NCBI RefSeq assembly: GCF_916619195.1
Contig: NZ_CAKAKL010000006.1
Coordinates: 310,001-374,000, forward strand
Length of the DNA stretch: 64,000 nucleotides
Direction: 5' to 3'
From: Inquilinus sp. Marseille-Q2685
GTDB lineage: Bacteria > Pseudomonadota > Alphaproteobacteria > DSM-16000 > Inquilinaceae
The notes below the pieces were generated by a model. It did not search any database and had not been told where the DNA came from. It worked only from the letters and a program-made list of their open reading frames with translations. The first letter of the stretch is position 1; the number at the start of each line of letters is the position of its first letter. Both the position numbers and the translations under genes were made by a program. Below, piece by piece: positions 1-10,630 of this stretch.

Positions 1-19
1 TCTTCCGCCCAGCCGCCGC

Positions 20-2359
20 TCAGGCCAGCTCGGTCTCCTTGGTCGCGTCGTCGGAGGCCGGGGCCGAGGGGTTCTCGACATAGTCGAAGGTCAGGCTCTC
101 GCCGTCTTCCGCCACGTCGACCCGGACCTGGCCGCCCTTGACCAGCTTGCCGAACAGCAGCTCGTTGGCCAGCGGCTTCTTGATGTGCTCCTGGATCACC
201 CGGGCCATCGGCCGGGCGCCGTAGAGCTCGTCATAGCCGCGCTTGACCAGCCACTGCCGCGCCGCCGAGGACAACTCGACGGTGACGTGCCGGTCGGCCA
301 GCTGGGTCTCGAGCTGGATCACGAACTTGTCGACCACCTGCGACACGATCTCCGGCGTCAGATGGCCGAAGGGGATGATCGCGTCGAGCCGGTTGCGGAA
401 CTCCGGCGTGAACATCCGGTTGATCGCCTCCTTGTCCGCATCCTCCTTGCGCGTCGCGCCGAAGCCGATCGACTGCTTGGTCAGCTCGGTCGCGCCGGCA
501 TTCGTGGTCATGATCAGGATGACGTTGCGGAAATCGACCGACTTGCCGTTGTGATCGGTCAGCTTCCCGTGATCCATGATCTGCAGCAGGATGTTGAAGA
601 CGTCCGGATGCGCCTTCTCGATCTCGTCCAGCAGCAGCACGCAGTGCGGGTGCTGGTCGACCGAATCGGTCATCAGCCCGCCCTGGTCGAAGCCGACATA
701 GCCCGGGGGCGCGCCGATCAGCCGGCTGACCGAATGCCGCTCCATGTATTCCGACATGTCGAAGCGCACCAGCTCGATGCCCAGCAGCCGGGACAGCTGC
801 CGCGCCACCTCGGTCTTGCCGACGCCGGTCGGGCCGGAGAACAGGTAGTTGCCGATCGGCTTCTCCGGCTCCCTCAAGCCCGCGCGGGCCAGCTTGATCG
901 CGGCCGACAGGGCGTCGATCGCCTGGTCCTGGCCGAACACCAGCGTCTTCAGGTCGCGGTCGAGCGTCTGCAGCAGCGCCTTGTCGTCGCGGCTGACGCT
1001 CTTCGGCGGGATCCGGGCGATCTTCGCCACCACCGCCTCGACGTCGCGCATGCCGATGGTCTTCTTCCGGCGCGACGGCGGCAGCAGCATCTGGGCGGCG
1101 CCGGCCTCGTCGATCACGTCGATCGCCTTGTCCGGCAGCTTGCGGTCGCCGATGTAGCGGGCCGACAGCTCCACCGCGGTGCGGATCGCGTCCGCGGTGT
1201 AGCGCACCTGGTGGTGCTTCTCGTAATAGCTCTTCAGCCCCTGCAGGATCTTGACCGTGTCGTCGACCGACGGCTCGTTGACGTCGATCTTCTGGAACCG
1301 GCGCACCAGGGCGCGGTCCTTCTCGAAATAGTTCCGGTATTCCTTGTAGGTGGTCGAGCCGATGCATTTCAGCGCGCCCGAGGCCAGGGCCGGCTTCAGC
1401 AGGTTGGAGGCGTCCATCGCCCCGCCCGAGGTGGCTCCGGCGCCGATCACGGTGTGGATCTCGTCGATGAACAGCACCGCGCCAGGCAGATTCTCCAGCT
1501 CGGTCATCACCGCCTTCAGCCGCTCCTCGAAATCGCCGCGGTAGCGGGTGCCGGCCAGGAGCGCGCCCATGTCGAGGGCGAAGATGGTGGCGTCGGCCAG
1601 CACCGGCGGCACCTCGCCGTCGACGATGCGGCGGGCCAGCCCCTCGGCGATCGCGGTCTTGCCGACCCCGGGGTCGCCGACATAGAGCGGGTTGTTCTTC
1701 GAGCGGCGGCAGAGGATCTGGATCGTCCGCTCGATCTCGGCCTCGCGGCCGATCAGCGGGTCGATCTTGCCCTTCGAGGCCTTCTCGTTGAGGTTGACGC
1801 AATAGGTCCTGAGCGCCTCCGAGCCCTTCTTCACGACCTTCTCCGCCTGCGCATCCTCGTCGGCGCCCGAGACCGGGCGCGATTCACCGGCCCCGCTGCC
1901 GCCCGACCGCGCCCCGCCCGAGGCGCCGGCCTTGGCGATGCCGTGGCTGATGTAGTTGACGGCGTCGAAGCGGGACATGTCCTGCTCCTGCAGGAAGTAC
2001 ACCGCGTGGCTCTCGCGCTCGGAGAACAGGGCGACCAGGACGTTGGCGCCGGTCACCTCCTCCCGCCCCGAGGACTGGACGTGGATGGCGGCGCGCTGCA
2101 GCACGCGCTGGAAGCCGGCGGTCGGCTTCGCGTCCTCGATCCCGTCGATCTTCAGGGTCGCGAGCTCGGTGTCGATATAGCCGACGAGGTCGCGGCGCAG
2201 CTTTTCGAGATTGACGCCGCAGGCGCGCATCACCGCGACGGCGTCCTGGTCCTCGGACAATGCCAGCAGCAAGTGCTCGAGCGTGGCGTATTCGTGCCGT
2301 CGCTCATTGGCGAAAGCGAGGGCCCTGTGCAGCGTCTGCTCCAGATTCCGCGAGAGCAT
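20..2359 (-). CDS. clpA: ATP-dependent Clp protease ATP-binding subunit ClpA
   Basis: This AAA+ unfoldase feeds substrates into the ClpP peptidase in the cytoplasm. The 779-residue product has the usual ClpA length. It shows an N-terminal Clp repeat domain (about 1-143) and a Gly/Ser-rich linker (about 143-165). The first AAA module has Walker A GDPGVGKT at 228-235 and Walker [10 protein letters not shown]. The second AAA module has GPTGVGKT, followed by an IGF tripeptide near residue 633, which in the family is the ClpP-docking loop. It lies 39 bp downstream of clpS on the same strand, the common arrangement for the unfoldase and its adaptor. No clpP is in the window. Confidence 0.97.
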   Translation of the reverse strand: MLSRNLEQTLHRALAFANERRHEYATLEHLLLALSEDQDAVAVMRACGVNLEKLRRDLVGYIDTELATLKIDGIEDAKPTAGFQRVLQRAAIHVQSSGREEVTGANVLVALFSERESHAVYFLQEQDMSRFDAVNYISHGIAKAGASGGARSGGSGAGESRPVSGADEDAQAEKVVKKGSEALRTYCVNLNEKASKGKIDPLIGREAEIERTIQILCRRSKNNPLYVGDPGVGKTAIAEGLARRIVDGEVPPVLADATIFALDMGALLAGTRYRGDFEERLKAVMTELENLPGAVLFIDEIHTVIGAGATSGGAMDASNLLKPALASGALKCIGSTTYKEYRNYFEKDRALVRRFQKIDVNEPSVDDTVKILQGLKSYYEKHHQVRYTADAIRTAVELSARYIGDRKLPDKAIDVIDEAGAAQMLLPPSRRKKTIGMRDVEAVVAKIARIPPKSVSRDDKALLQTLDRDLKTLVFGQDQAIDALSAAIKLARAGLREPEKPIGNYLFSGPTGVGKTEVARQLSRLLGIELVRFDMSEYMERHSVSRLIGAPPGYVGFDQGGLMTDSVDQHPHCVLLLDEIEKAHPDVFNILLQIMDHGKLTDHNGKSVDFRNVILIMTTNAGATELTKQSIGFGATRKEDADKEAINRMFTPEFRNRLDAIIPFGHLTPEIVSQVVDKFVIQLETQLADRHVTVELSSAARQWLVKRGYDELYGARPMARVIQEHIKKPLANELLFGKLVKGGQVRVDVAEDGESLTFDYVENPSAPASDDATKETELA

Positions 2360-2398
2360 CGGTCGTCCCCATGCCGGGAGGGCCCGCCAGACCTCTGG

Positions 2399-2737
2399 TC
2401 AGGCCTTCTCAAGAATACATTGTAGAGGATGCTGATTGCGGCGCGCGAAGTCCATCACCTGCGCCACCTTCGTCTCCGCCACCTCGTAGGTGAAAACGCC
2501 GCAGACGCCCACACCCCGACGGTGAACATGGAGCATGATGGTGGTGGCTTCCTCGCGGCTCTTCGCGAAGAAGCGTTCCAGGACATGGACGACGAACTCC
2601 ATCGGCGTGTAATCGTCATTCAGCATCAGGACCTTGTACATGGACGGCTTCTTCGTCCGCGGCCTGGTCTGAACGACAACCCCGGTGCCGGCGTCGTTGC
2701 CGCCTCCTCGATCATCCTTCCGTTCGGTGTCGCTCAT
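2399..2737 (-). CDS. clpS: ATP-dependent Clp protease adapter ClpS
   Basis: ClpS binds the ClpA N-domain and delivers N-degron substrates. The core [11 protein letters not shown] motif, the downstream His-containing helix and the C-terminal region ending in QHPLQC are the conserved ClpS fold, and the family assignment is clear. The start is placed at the ATG giving MSDTERK (112 residues), which matches the usual family length. An in-frame ATG 39 bp upstream (2776) would add 13 residues that are not ClpS-like. Neither start has a strong Shine-Dalgarno. clpA follows in the same transcript direction. Confidence 0.93.
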   Translation of the reverse strand: MSDTERKDDRGGGNDAGTGVVVQTRPRTKKPSMYKVLMLNDDYTPMEFVVHVLERFFAKSREEATTIMLHVHRRGVGVCGVFTYEVAETKVAQVMDFARRNQHPLQCILEKA

Positions 2738-2845
2738 GGATATGGGATGCGTGCTGCCGGTTTTGAACCCGATCATGATGATAGTGCCGCGGGGCCCGGA
2801 GTTGTAGGCCCGCGATGCGGAAAGAACGCGATAGCTGAAATGCGA

Positions 2846-2878
2846 ACGGCCCCGGCGACGCGATGTCGCCGGGGCCGT
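2846..2878 (-). terminator. Stem-loop downstream of the phasin gene
   Basis: A perfect 14-bp inverted repeat (2846-2859 and 2865-2878) with a 5-nt loop begins about 30 nt past the phasin stop codon in the direction of transcription. A weak T-rich stretch follows on the minus strand. It probably ends the phasin transcript before clpS. Confidence 0.65.
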
Positions 2879-2908
2879 GGGGCCGCTGATCCGGGGGAGG
2901 AAGCCGGA

Positions 2909-3442
2909 TCAGGCGGCGAGCGGCTTAGACAAGGTCTCGACCGCGACGTTGACGCGGGCGGCGATCGGCGCCACGGCGTCGTTGGTCACTTTCAGGCCCA
3001 GCTCCGACAGCTTGCTGCTTTCGGCGACGAAGCCGTCGAAGGCGGTCTTGCTGTAGGCCGACTGCAGGTCGACGACCTCGCGCAGGGTCTTGGCGGCGAG
3101 CAGCGAGCGGGTCGCCTCGGCAGCCTGCTCGGCGGCGCCGTGCTGCAGGGCGAACCAGGCGCGGGTCAGCTGCTCGGTGCCCTGGGCGAAGACGGCGGCC
3201 GACGCGAACACGGCGTCGACATTGCCCTTGGCGAAGGCGACCAGCTCATCGAAGTTCTTGGTCGCGGCCTGGGCCGCCTTCTCGAACTGGTCCTTGGTCA
3301 GGGCGAGGCCCTGGGCGACATTCTTCTCGACGGCGGCCTGGCTGGCCTTGACGGTGTCTGCCACGGTGTCCCTCACGGTCTCGGTGGTGGTCTCGACGGC
3401 AGCGAGCTTGCTCGCGCCGGCACGGCTCTTGGCGGTGGTCAT
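2909..3442 (-). CDS. Phasin family protein (PHA granule-associated)
   Basis: Phasins coat polyhydroxyalkanoate granules in the cytoplasm. The 177-residue product is Ala-, Lys- and Glu-rich and almost entirely helical. It carries the phasin_2-like pattern with FEKAAQAATKNFDELVAFAKGN in the middle. It has no signal peptide or membrane segment. The start at 3442 (MTTAKSRAG) is chosen because GGAG lies 8 nt upstream; an open extension to 3508 would run through the operator. The gene is monocistronic, with its own promoter and a strong downstream hairpin. The assignment to the family is solid; no polymerase or reductase genes of the PHA pathway are in the window. Confidence 0.9.
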   Translation of the reverse strand: MTTAKSRAGASKLAAVETTTETVRDTVADTVKASQAAVEKNVAQGLALTKDQFEKAAQAATKNFDELVAFAKGNVDAVFASAAVFAQGTEQLTRAWFALQHGAAEQAAEATRSLLAAKTLREVVDLQSAYSKTAFDGFVAESSKLSELGLKVTNDAVAPIAARVNVAVETLSKPLAA

Positions 3443-3502
3443 GACGACGGCTCCAAATGCTTCGCAGCGGACCGTCGCCGCCCGGGGCGCCGCCCAGCCA
3501 TG

Positions 3503-3513
3503 CTGCACTGCAA
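3503..3513. promoter_or_regulatory. Candidate PhaR operator, proximal box
   Basis: The sequence CTGCACTGCAA is an imperfect palindrome fitting the TGC-rich CTGC-N3-GCAG type reported for alphaproteobacterial PhaR repressors. It lies just downstream of the predicted transcription start of the phasin gene, a position suited to repression. Confidence 0.55.
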
Positions 3514-3522
3514 CATGCCGCC

Positions 3523-3551
3523 TTTATGAGCAGATCGATTCGATCTGTCAA
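3523..3551 (-). promoter_or_regulatory. Phasin sigma-70-type promoter
   Basis: Read on the minus strand this is TTGACA (3551-3546), a 17-nt spacer, then CATAAA (3528-3523). The -35 is a consensus match and the -10 matches at four of six positions. The spacer is almost exactly filled by a perfect 8+1+8 palindrome (3531-3547, CAGATCGA-T-TCGATCTG). The remaining intergenic sequence up to 3780 is AT-rich and must also hold the divergent carboxypeptidase promoter. Confidence 0.65.
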
Positions 3552-3559
3552 CGTTTTTT

Positions 3560-3570
3560 GTGCAGTGCAA
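3560..3570. promoter_or_regulatory. Candidate PhaR operator, distal box
   Basis: The sequence GTGCAGTGCAA repeats the proximal box motif (shared TGCANTGCAA core, followed in both cases by CATG). It sits immediately upstream of the -35 element, 57 bp from the proximal copy. Confidence 0.5.
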
Positions 3571-3780
3571 CATGCCCGACGAATCGGGACCTCCGGCCAA
3601 GGGCATTGCCTCGGGATCGGCGATGCTGCCAGGATGGTTTGCAACCGGACCCACCGGACCGGCCGGCAGATTTTTGCCGTGTTCACGAATTGGTTTATGG
3701 ACAAAAATCAACGGGTTAATTTAGACTTCTGCAATCACGCTTGAATCAAGATCCGCAACCGGCGTGGGCGGGGGGTCGGC

Positions 3781-4896
3781 ATGGCAGGTATCGTTGCGCG
3801 ATCGGCGGCAGTTTTTCTTGCCTGCCTCGCTTTGGCGCTTCTGCCCGCCCGGGCGGAGGCGGCGTCGCGCTATGCTGCCTATGTCATCGACGCGCGCACC
3901 GGCGAGGTGCTGCACGAGGAGAACGCCAACCAGCAGCTGTACCCGGCGTCGCTGACCAAGCTGATGACGCTGTACCTGACGTTCCGCAGCCTGCAGAACG
4001 GCGACCTCACGCTCGACACGCGGCTGTCGGTGTCGAGCTATGCCGCCTCGCAGTCGCCGACCAAGCTGGGCCTGACCACCGGGTCCCGCATCCGGGTCGA
4101 GGACGCGATCCTGGGCCTGGTCACCCAGTCGGCCAACGACGCATCGGTGGTGCTGGCCGAGGCGATCGGCGGCAGCGAATCCCGCTTCACGCGGATGATG
4201 ACGCAGCAGGCGCGGGCGCTGGGCATGAGCCGCACCACCTTCACCTCGACCAACGGCCTGCCGGACCCGGACAACGTCTCGACCGCGCACGACATGGCGG
4301 TGCTGGCCCGCGCGCTGATCAACGACTATCCGCAGTACTACCCCTATTTCGCGACCAAGAACTTCCGCTATCGCGGCCGCAACTTCCCGAACCACAACCG
4401 GCTGATGCAGTCCTATGCCGGCATGGACGGGATGAAGACCGGCTACATCCGGGCCGCGGGCTACAACCTGGTGGCGTCGGCCGTGCGCGGCCGCACCCGG
4501 CTGATCGGCGTGATCTTCGGCGGCACCAGCCCGATCGCCCGCAACGCCAAGATGGCGGAGCTGCTGGACGAGGCCTTCGAGTCGCATGAGGGCACCGGCG
4601 CCTATGTCGCCGAGGCGCCGGCCGCGGCGGCGCCTCGGGTGGCGTCCAGCCCGTTCCAGCCGCCGCTGCCGGACCGCCGGCCGGACGTGCTGGACGAGCC
4701 GCTGCTGGCGGCGGCGACCGAAGGCGAGGGCGACGCCGAGGATGACGGATCCGCAGGGACCGACGGCATCGGCGCGATGATCGCGCTGCACGCCGCGGCC
4801 CGCCCCAAGGCCCAGCGCGTGGCCTACGAGCCGGTGCCGAGCGCCCTGGCCGACATCCCCCTGCCCAAGCCGCGGCCGCTGCGCCGGCACCGCTGA
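3781..4896 (+). CDS. D-alanyl-D-alanine carboxypeptidase (serine peptidase S11)
   Basis: This periplasmic penicillin-binding protein trims the terminal D-Ala from peptidoglycan stem peptides. The 371-residue protein starts with a signal peptide (hydrophobic 9-21, AEA cleavage region near 25-28). It carries the three catalytic motifs SLTK (57-60), SAN (117-119) and KTG (219-221). After the S11 domain comes an Ala/Pro/Asp-rich C-terminal tail that probably replaces the amphipathic membrane anchor of DacA-type proteins. A G-rich ribosome-binding stretch precedes the ATG. It converges with pheT across an 88-bp palindromic repeat. DacC, DacF or DacA naming cannot be decided from sequence alone. 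Confidence 0.93.
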   Translation: MAGIVARSAAVFLACLALALLPARAEAASRYAAYVIDARTGEVLHEENANQQLYPASLTKLMTLYLTFRSLQNGDLTLDTRLSVSSYAASQSPTKLGLTTGSRIRVEDAILGLVTQSANDASVVLAEAIGGSESRFTRMMTQQARALGMSRTTFTSTNGLPDPDNVSTAHDMAVLARALINDYPQYYPYFATKNFRYRGRNFPNHNRLMQSYAGMDGMKTGYIRAAGYNLVASAVRGRTRLIGVIFGGTSPIARNAKMAELLDEAFESHEGTGAYVAEAPAAAAPRVASSPFQPPLPDRRPDVLDEPLLAAATEGEGDAEDDGSAGTDGIGAMIALHAAARPKAQRVAYEPVPSALADIPLPKPRPLRRHR

Positions 4897-4918
4897 GGCT
4901 TAACCGCCCCTCTTCATC

Positions 4919-5006
4919 GTCATTGCCGGGCCTGCCCCGGCAATCCAGGGGCAGCTTGCGCTGCCGTCGACAGCCCCTGGATCACCGGGTCAAGCCCGGT
5001 GATGAC
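4919..5006. repeat. 88-bp palindromic intergenic repeat, copy 1
   Basis: Two hairpins (4923-4942 and 4981-5003) are joined by complementary CCAGGGGC/GCCCCTGG arms, so the element can fold as a cloverleaf-like structure. The borders are GTCATTG and GATGAC. A second copy of identical length, at 43651-43738, shares the same borders and arms. This copy lies between convergent genes and could act as a bidirectional terminator. Confidence 0.8.
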
Positions 5007-5035
5007 AAGCAGGGGTGGAACAGGCAGCGCCGCGA

Positions 5036-7438
5036 CTACCCCCGCAGCGTGCCGCCCTGCTTCTCGACCGCGGCGACGATCTTCTTGCCCACGGCCTCGA
5101 TCGCCTCGTCAGTCAGGGTCGCTTCGACCGGCTGCAGCGTCACCGCAAGCGCCAGCGACTTGCGGCCTTCCGGCACACCGGGGCCGCGATAGACGTCGAA
5201 CAGCGCGACGTCGGCGACCAGCGCCTTGTCCGCCCCCTTCGCCGCCTTGAGGATGCGGTCGGCCGGCACCGAATCCTCGACCACGAAGGCGAAGTCGCGC
5301 ACCACCGGCTGGAAGGCGGCCAGCTTCAGCAGCGGCTTGGCCGTGCCGGCCTTCTTCTTCGGCTGCGGCACGGCGTCGAGGAAGACCTCGCAGCCGACCA
5401 CCGGCCCGTCGACCACCAGCGCCGACAGCACCGCCGGGTGCAGCTCGCCGAAATGCGCCAGCACCGTCGGGCCCAGCCGCAGGCAGCCGGAGCGGCCGGG
5501 ATGGTACCAGTCCGGCGCGTCGGTCGAGACCGCGAGGTTGGCCACCGGCGCGCCCGCCGCCTCCAGCGCCGCGATCGCGTCGGCCTTGGCGTCGAAGACG
5601 TCGGCCGGCCGCGGCGGCTGCGCCCAGTGGCGCGGGCCGCTGAGGCCCGAGCGGACCGCGGCCGCGACCATGGCCTGGCCGGTCTCGGTGGCGTCGCGAT
5701 AGGCCGGGCCGATCTCGAACAGCGCCGCGTCCGGCAGGCCGCGCGCGGCGTTGCGCCCAGCCGCCCGGATCAGGTTCGGCAGCACCGATGGCCGCATCGT
5801 GTCGAGGTCCGACGCGATCGGGTTGAGCAGCTTCAGCCCGCTGTTCTGGAAGCCGAACCAGCCGGCGTCGCGCCCGTCCATGAAGGACCAGGTCACCGCC
5901 TCGTCCAGGCCGCGGGCCGCCAGGGTCCGGCGCACCAGCTCGCGCGCCTTCTGCGCCGGGCTGAGCGCCGGCTGGGTCAGCGTCGTCAGCTTCGGCAGCG
6001 GCACCGCCGGGATGGCGTCGAAGCCGTTGACCCGCAGCACCTCCTCGACCAGGTCGGCCTCGCCATGGACGTCACCGCGCCAGGACGGGACGGCCGCCTG
6101 GATCAGCCCGTCCGCGCCGTCCGACACGCCGAAGCCCAGCGCCGACAGGATCGACACCTGCCGCTCGCGCGGCACGTCCACGCCGCCCAGGCTTTCGACC
6201 CGGGCGGGGCGAAGGGTCAGGGTCCGGCGCCAGTCGGGCTCGTGCCCGGCGATCACCAGTTGCGAGGCCTCGCCGCCGCACAGCTCCAGGATCATCCGGG
6301 TCGCCTGCTCGATGCCGGCGACCACCGCCGCCGGGTCGACGCCGCGCTCGAAGCGGTAGCGCGCATCGCTGCTGATGCCGAGCGCCCGGCCGCTCATCGC
6401 CGTGCGCACCGGGTCGAACAGCGCCGCCTCGAGGATCACCTCGGTGGTCTCGTCGGACACGCCGGTCGAGGCCCCGCCCATGATGCCGCCGAGGCTGAGC
6501 GGGCCGGTGTCGTCCTCGATCACCGTGACGCCGGGCGGAAGGGTGTAGGTCTTGTCGTTCAGCGCCGCCAGCGTCTCGCCGCCCTGCGACAGCCGCAGCC
6601 GCAGGCCGCCCTTGACCTTACCCGCGTCGAAGACGTGCAGCGGCCGGTTGCGGTCGAAGGTGAAGTAGTTGGTGATGTCGACCAGCGCCGAGATCGGCCG
6701 CAGGCCGATCGCCTTCAGCCGCGCCTGCAGCCAGGCCGGGCTGGGGCCGTTCTTCACCCCGCGGAACACCCGGGCCGCGAACATCGGGCAGGCCGAGGCC
6801 GCATCGGCCGGGAAGTCGAGGCCGACGGTCAGGTCGGTCCTGAAACGGCCCTCGACCGGCGTCTCGTCGATCGGCTTCAGCGTGCCGAGGCCGGCGGCGG
6901 CGAGGTCGCGGGCGATGCCGCGGATGCCGGCGCAATCGGCCCGGTCCGGGGTCAGCCCGATCTCGATCACCGGGTCGTCCAGGCCGCGCCAGGCGGCGAA
7001 GGAGGCGCCGAGCGGCGCGTCGTCCGGCAGCTCGATGATGCCGTCATGCTCGTCCGACAGGCCGAGCTCCCGCTCCGACACCAGCATGCCGTTCGAGGCC
7101 TCGCCTCGGATCGTCCCGGCCTTGAGGTCCACCTTGGTGCCGGGGATGTAGGCGCCGGCCGGCGCGAACACGCCCTTCATGCCGGTGCGGGCGTTGGGCG
7201 CGCCGCACACCACCTGCACCTCGCCCTTCCCCGTATCCACGATGCAGACCCGCAGCCGGTCGGCGTTGGGGTGCTGCACCGCCGATTTGACATAGGCGAT
7301 GGTGAAGGGCGCCAGGGCGGCGGCCGGGTCCTCGACGCCGTCGACCTCGAGGCCGAGGCTGGTCAGCGCGTCGGTGATCTCGCCCAGCGACGCCGTGGTG
7401 TCGAGATGGTCCTTGAGCCAGGACAGGGTCAGCTTCAT
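5036..7438 (-). CDS. pheT: Phenylalanine--tRNA ligase beta subunit
   Basis: PheT forms the alpha2-beta2 phenylalanyl-tRNA synthetase with PheS and carries tRNA-binding and editing functions. The 800-residue length is typical. The protein begins MKLTLSWLKDHL, then has the EMAP-type tRNA-binding domain (about 40-150), the B3/B4 editing region, the B5 domain and a C-terminal FDX-ACB domain (about 705-800). It is 28 bp downstream of pheS and is the last gene of the rpmI-rplT-pheS-pheT series. Confidence 0.97.
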   Translation of the reverse strand: MKLTLSWLKDHLDTTASLGEITDALTSLGLEVDGVEDPAAALAPFTIAYVKSAVQHPNADRLRVCIVDTGKGEVQVVCGAPNARTGMKGVFAPAGAYIPGTKVDLKAGTIRGEASNGMLVSERELGLSDEHDGIIELPDDAPLGASFAAWRGLDDPVIEIGLTPDRADCAGIRGIARDLAAAGLGTLKPIDETPVEGRFRTDLTVGLDFPADAASACPMFAARVFRGVKNGPSPAWLQARLKAIGLRPISALVDITNYFTFDRNRPLHVFDAGKVKGGLRLRLSQGGETLAALNDKTYTLPPGVTVIEDDTGPLSLGGIMGGASTGVSDETTEVILEAALFDPVRTAMSGRALGISSDARYRFERGVDPAAVVAGIEQATRMILELCGGEASQLVIAGHEPDWRRTLTLRPARVESLGGVDVPRERQVSILSALGFGVSDGADGLIQAAVPSWRGDVHGEADLVEEVLRVNGFDAIPAVPLPKLTTLTQPALSPAQKARELVRRTLAARGLDEAVTWSFMDGRDAGWFGFQNSGLKLLNPIASDLDTMRPSVLPNLIRAAGRNAARGLPDAALFEIGPAYRDATETGQAMVAAAVRSGLSGPRHWAQPPRPADVFDAKADAIAALEAAGAPVANLAVSTDAPDWYHPGRSGCLRLGPTVLAHFGELHPAVLSALVVDGPVVGCEVFLDAVPQPKKKAGTAKPLLKLAAFQPVVRDFAFVVEDSVPADRILKAAKGADKALVADVALFDVYRGPGVPEGRKSLALAVTLQPVEATLTDEAIEAVGKKIVAAVEKQGGTLRG

Positions 7439-7466
7439 GGTCGCGGTCTCGATGCGGCGGGCGGGA

Positions 7467-8543
<1,077 letters not shown>

Positions 8544-8583
8544 CGCCTGCATCCTCGATGGCGTCGACCGTGAAACGGCCATG

Positions 8584-8615
8584 AAAAAAGGGGCCGAGCC
8601 CTCAGGCCCGACCCC
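8584..8615 (-). terminator. Rho-independent terminator downstream of rplT
   Basis: On the minus strand an 11-bp GC-rich stem (two G-U pairs, 4-nt loop) is followed directly by six T residues. It lies about 45 nt past the rplT stop and 40 nt before pheS, so it should separate or attenuate transcription between the ribosomal protein genes and pheST. Confidence 0.8.
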
Positions 8616-8658
8616 CGCTTCCTTTCGCTCTGTCCGTTCCCGCCGGGGCGGGGTCGGA

Positions 8659-9024
8659 TCAAGCGGCGTTCTTGAGCGCGGCCTGGGCCTGATCGACCAA
8701 GGCCTTAAACGACTCCGCATCGCGCGTGGCGATGTCGGACATGACCTTGCGGTCGATGTCGATGCCGGCCAGCTTGATGCCGTGCATGAACTTCGAATAG
8801 GTCAGGCCGTGCTCGCGCACGCCGGCGTTGATGCGCTGGATCCACAGGCCGCGGAAGTCGCGCTTCTTGTTGCGCCGGTCGCGATACGCATAGCGCAGCG
8901 CCTTCTCGACCTTCTCGATCGCGATGCGATAGTTGGTCGAAGCGCGGCCGCGGTAGCCCTTGGCGAGCTTGAGGATCTTCTTGTGGCGGGCGTGGCTGGT
9001 GACGCCGCGGGAAACTCGTGCCAT
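8659..9024 (-). CDS. rplT: 50S ribosomal protein L20
   Basis: L20 is an early-assembly 23S rRNA-binding protein. The 121-residue sequence begins [16 protein letters not shown] and contains the conserved GYRGR and [12 protein letters not shown] segments, matching the family along its full length. It is 18 bp downstream of rpmI. In several bacteria L20 represses its own operon through leader binding; whether that holds here is not shown by the sequence. Confidence 0.98.
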   Translation of the reverse strand: MARVSRGVTSHARHKKILKLAKGYRGRASTNYRIAIEKVEKALRYAYRDRRNKKRDFRGLWIQRINAGVREHGLTYSKFMHGIKLAGIDIDRKVMSDIATRDAESFKALVDQAQAALKNAA

Positions 9025-9042
9025 TGCTCAGCGCTCCTCTGC

Positions 9043-9243
9043 TCAGCCGTTGACCAGGAGATAGCGCTTCACCTTCGTCGCGTCGGCGTCGCACATCACC
9101 TTGGTGCCCTGGTTCCGCTCCTTCGCCGCCTTGGTCTTGGTCAGCAGGCGGTGGCGGCGGTAGGCCGAGTTGTAGCGGACCTTGCCGGAGGCGGTCAGCC
9201 GGAAGCGCTTCTTGGCGCTCGAATGGGTCTTCATCTTGGGCAT
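9043..9243 (-). CDS. rpmI: 50S ribosomal protein L35
   Basis: This 66-residue basic protein begins MPKMKTHSSAKKRF and carries the invariant KTKAAKRF-like core with the RLTASGK segment of L35. It is the first gene of the rpmI-rplT pair. No infC is found upstream; the upstream neighbour is the divergent argD. Confidence 0.97.
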   Translation of the reverse strand: MPKMKTHSSAKKRFRLTASGKVRYNSAYRRHRLLTKTKAAKERNQGTKVMCDADATKVKRYLLVNG

Positions 9244-9332
9244 TTTCGGTCCTTCCGAAGGAAGACGGTGAATGGGTGGTTGGGCATGCCCCGGGGATCG
9301 GACCCCGGCCTCGCCACCCGAACGGAGCGCGC

Positions 9333-9361
9333 GTTATAACGGCACGGGCGCGCGTTGACAA
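9333..9361 (-). promoter_or_regulatory. rpmI-rplT promoter
   Basis: On the minus strand TTGTCA (9361-9356), a 17-nt spacer and TATAAC (9338-9333) form a good sigma-70-type promoter. It would give a leader of about 80 nt containing a GC-rich hairpin around 9284-9306. The -35 overlaps a TTGACA on the plus strand (9355-9360) that could serve the divergent argD. Confidence 0.6.
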
Positions 9362-9442
9362 GCGCCGCATAAACTGGGCTTAGTCGCCTCCTTCCCGCAA
9401 CCACGAGACTCTGACCGAGACTCACTCTCAGCGAGCCTGTCC

Positions 9443-10630
9443 ATGATTCCCGCTGTCATGCCGACCTATGCGCGTGCCGACCTCGCCTTCGAGCGGGGCG
9501 AAGGGGCGTATCTGTTCGGGACGGACGGGCGACGATACCTGGACTTCGCGGCGGGCATCGCGGTCGTGGCGCTGGGCCACTGCCACCCGCATCTGGTGAA
9601 GACGCTGCAGGAGCAGGGCGCGAAGCTCTGGCACACCTCGAACCTGTACCGGATCCCGGAGGGCGAGCGCCTGGCCCAGCGACTGGTCGACGCCACCTTC
9701 GCCGACACGGTGTTCTTCACCAATTCCGGAGCCGAGGCCTGGGAGGGCGCCACCAAGCTGGTGCGCAAGTATCACTATACCCGCGGCAACCCGAAGCGCT
9801 GGCGGATCATCACCGTCACCAGCTCGTTCCACGGCCGCACCCTGGCCGCGATCTCGGCCGCCAAGGGCGAGAAGCTGATCAAGGGCTTCGGCCCGCTGGT
9901 CGAGGGCTTCGACCAGGTGGCCTGGGGCAACATGAACGAGCTGCGCGCGGCGATCACCGACGAGACCGCAGCGATCTGCATCGAGCCGATCATCGGCGAG
10001 GGCGGCATCAAGGCGGCAACGCCGGAGTATCTGCGCGAGCTGCGCCGCGTCTGTGACGAGTTCGGCCTGCTGCTGTTCTTCGACGAGATCCAGTGCGGCT
10101 ACGGCCGGACCGGCAGGTTCTTCGCCCATGAATGGGCTGGGATCACGCCGGACGTGATGTGCGTCGCCAAGGGCATCGGCGGCGGCTTCCCGCTCGGCGC
10201 CTTCCTGGCCACCGAGGAGGCGGCCTGCGGCATGACCCCGGGCACGCACGGGTCGACCTATGCCGGCAACCCACTGGCGACCGCGATCGGCAACGCCGTG
10301 CTCGACATCGTCCTGGCCGACGGCTTCTTCGAGCAGGTGGAGCGCGCCGGCCGGCAGCTGAAGGCCGAGCTGGAGGCGCTGGTCGCCCGCCACCCGACGG
10401 TGCTGGAGGAGGTGCGCGGCACCGGGTTGATGCTGGGGCTGAAATGCGTGGAGCCGAGCGACCAGATGGTGCCCGAGCTGCGCGCCGCCGGCCTGCTGAC
10501 CGTCGGCGCCGGCGAGAACGTCATCCGCATCCTGCCGCCGCTGACCATCGGCGCGGCCGAGATCGCCGAGGCGGTCTCGATCCTCGACCAGGTGTGCGCC
10601 GCCCGGGCGAAGGCGGTGGCGAATGGCTGA
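9443..10630 (+). CDS. argD: Acetylornithine aminotransferase
   Basis: This class III PLP-dependent transaminase of arginine biosynthesis converts N-acetylglutamate semialdehyde to N-acetylornithine. The 395-residue protein shows the GAGAxE-like [11 protein letters not shown] segment (93-104), the cofactor-contacting FDEIQ (213-217) and the Schiff-base lysine K243 in VAKGIGGG. An internal ATG at residue 6 is an alternative start. It overlaps argF by 8 bp, indicating translational coupling. Some ArgD proteins also act on succinyldiaminopimelate. Confidence 0.94.
   Translation: MIPAVMPTYARADLAFERGEGAYLFGTDGRRYLDFAAGIAVVALGHCHPHLVKTLQEQGAKLWHTSNLYRIPEGERLAQRLVDATFADTVFFTNSGAEAWEGATKLVRKYHYTRGNPKRWRIITVTSSFHGRTLAAISAAKGEKLIKGFGPLVEGFDQVAWGNMNELRAAITDETAAICIEPIIGEGGIKAATPEYLRELRRVCDEFGLLLFFDEIQCGYGRTGRFFAHEWAGITPDVMCVAKGIGGGFPLGAFLATEEAACGMTPGTHGSTYAGNPLATAIGNAVLDIVLADGFFEQVERAGRQLKAELEALVARHPTVLEEVRGTGLMLGLKCVEPSDQMVPELRAAGLLTVGAGENVIRILPPLTIGAAEIAEAVSILDQVCAARAKAVANG

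Noticed and set aside
185-2425. Plus-strand open frame of about 746 codons
   Set aside because: Antisense to clpA, which is unmistakable by motifs.
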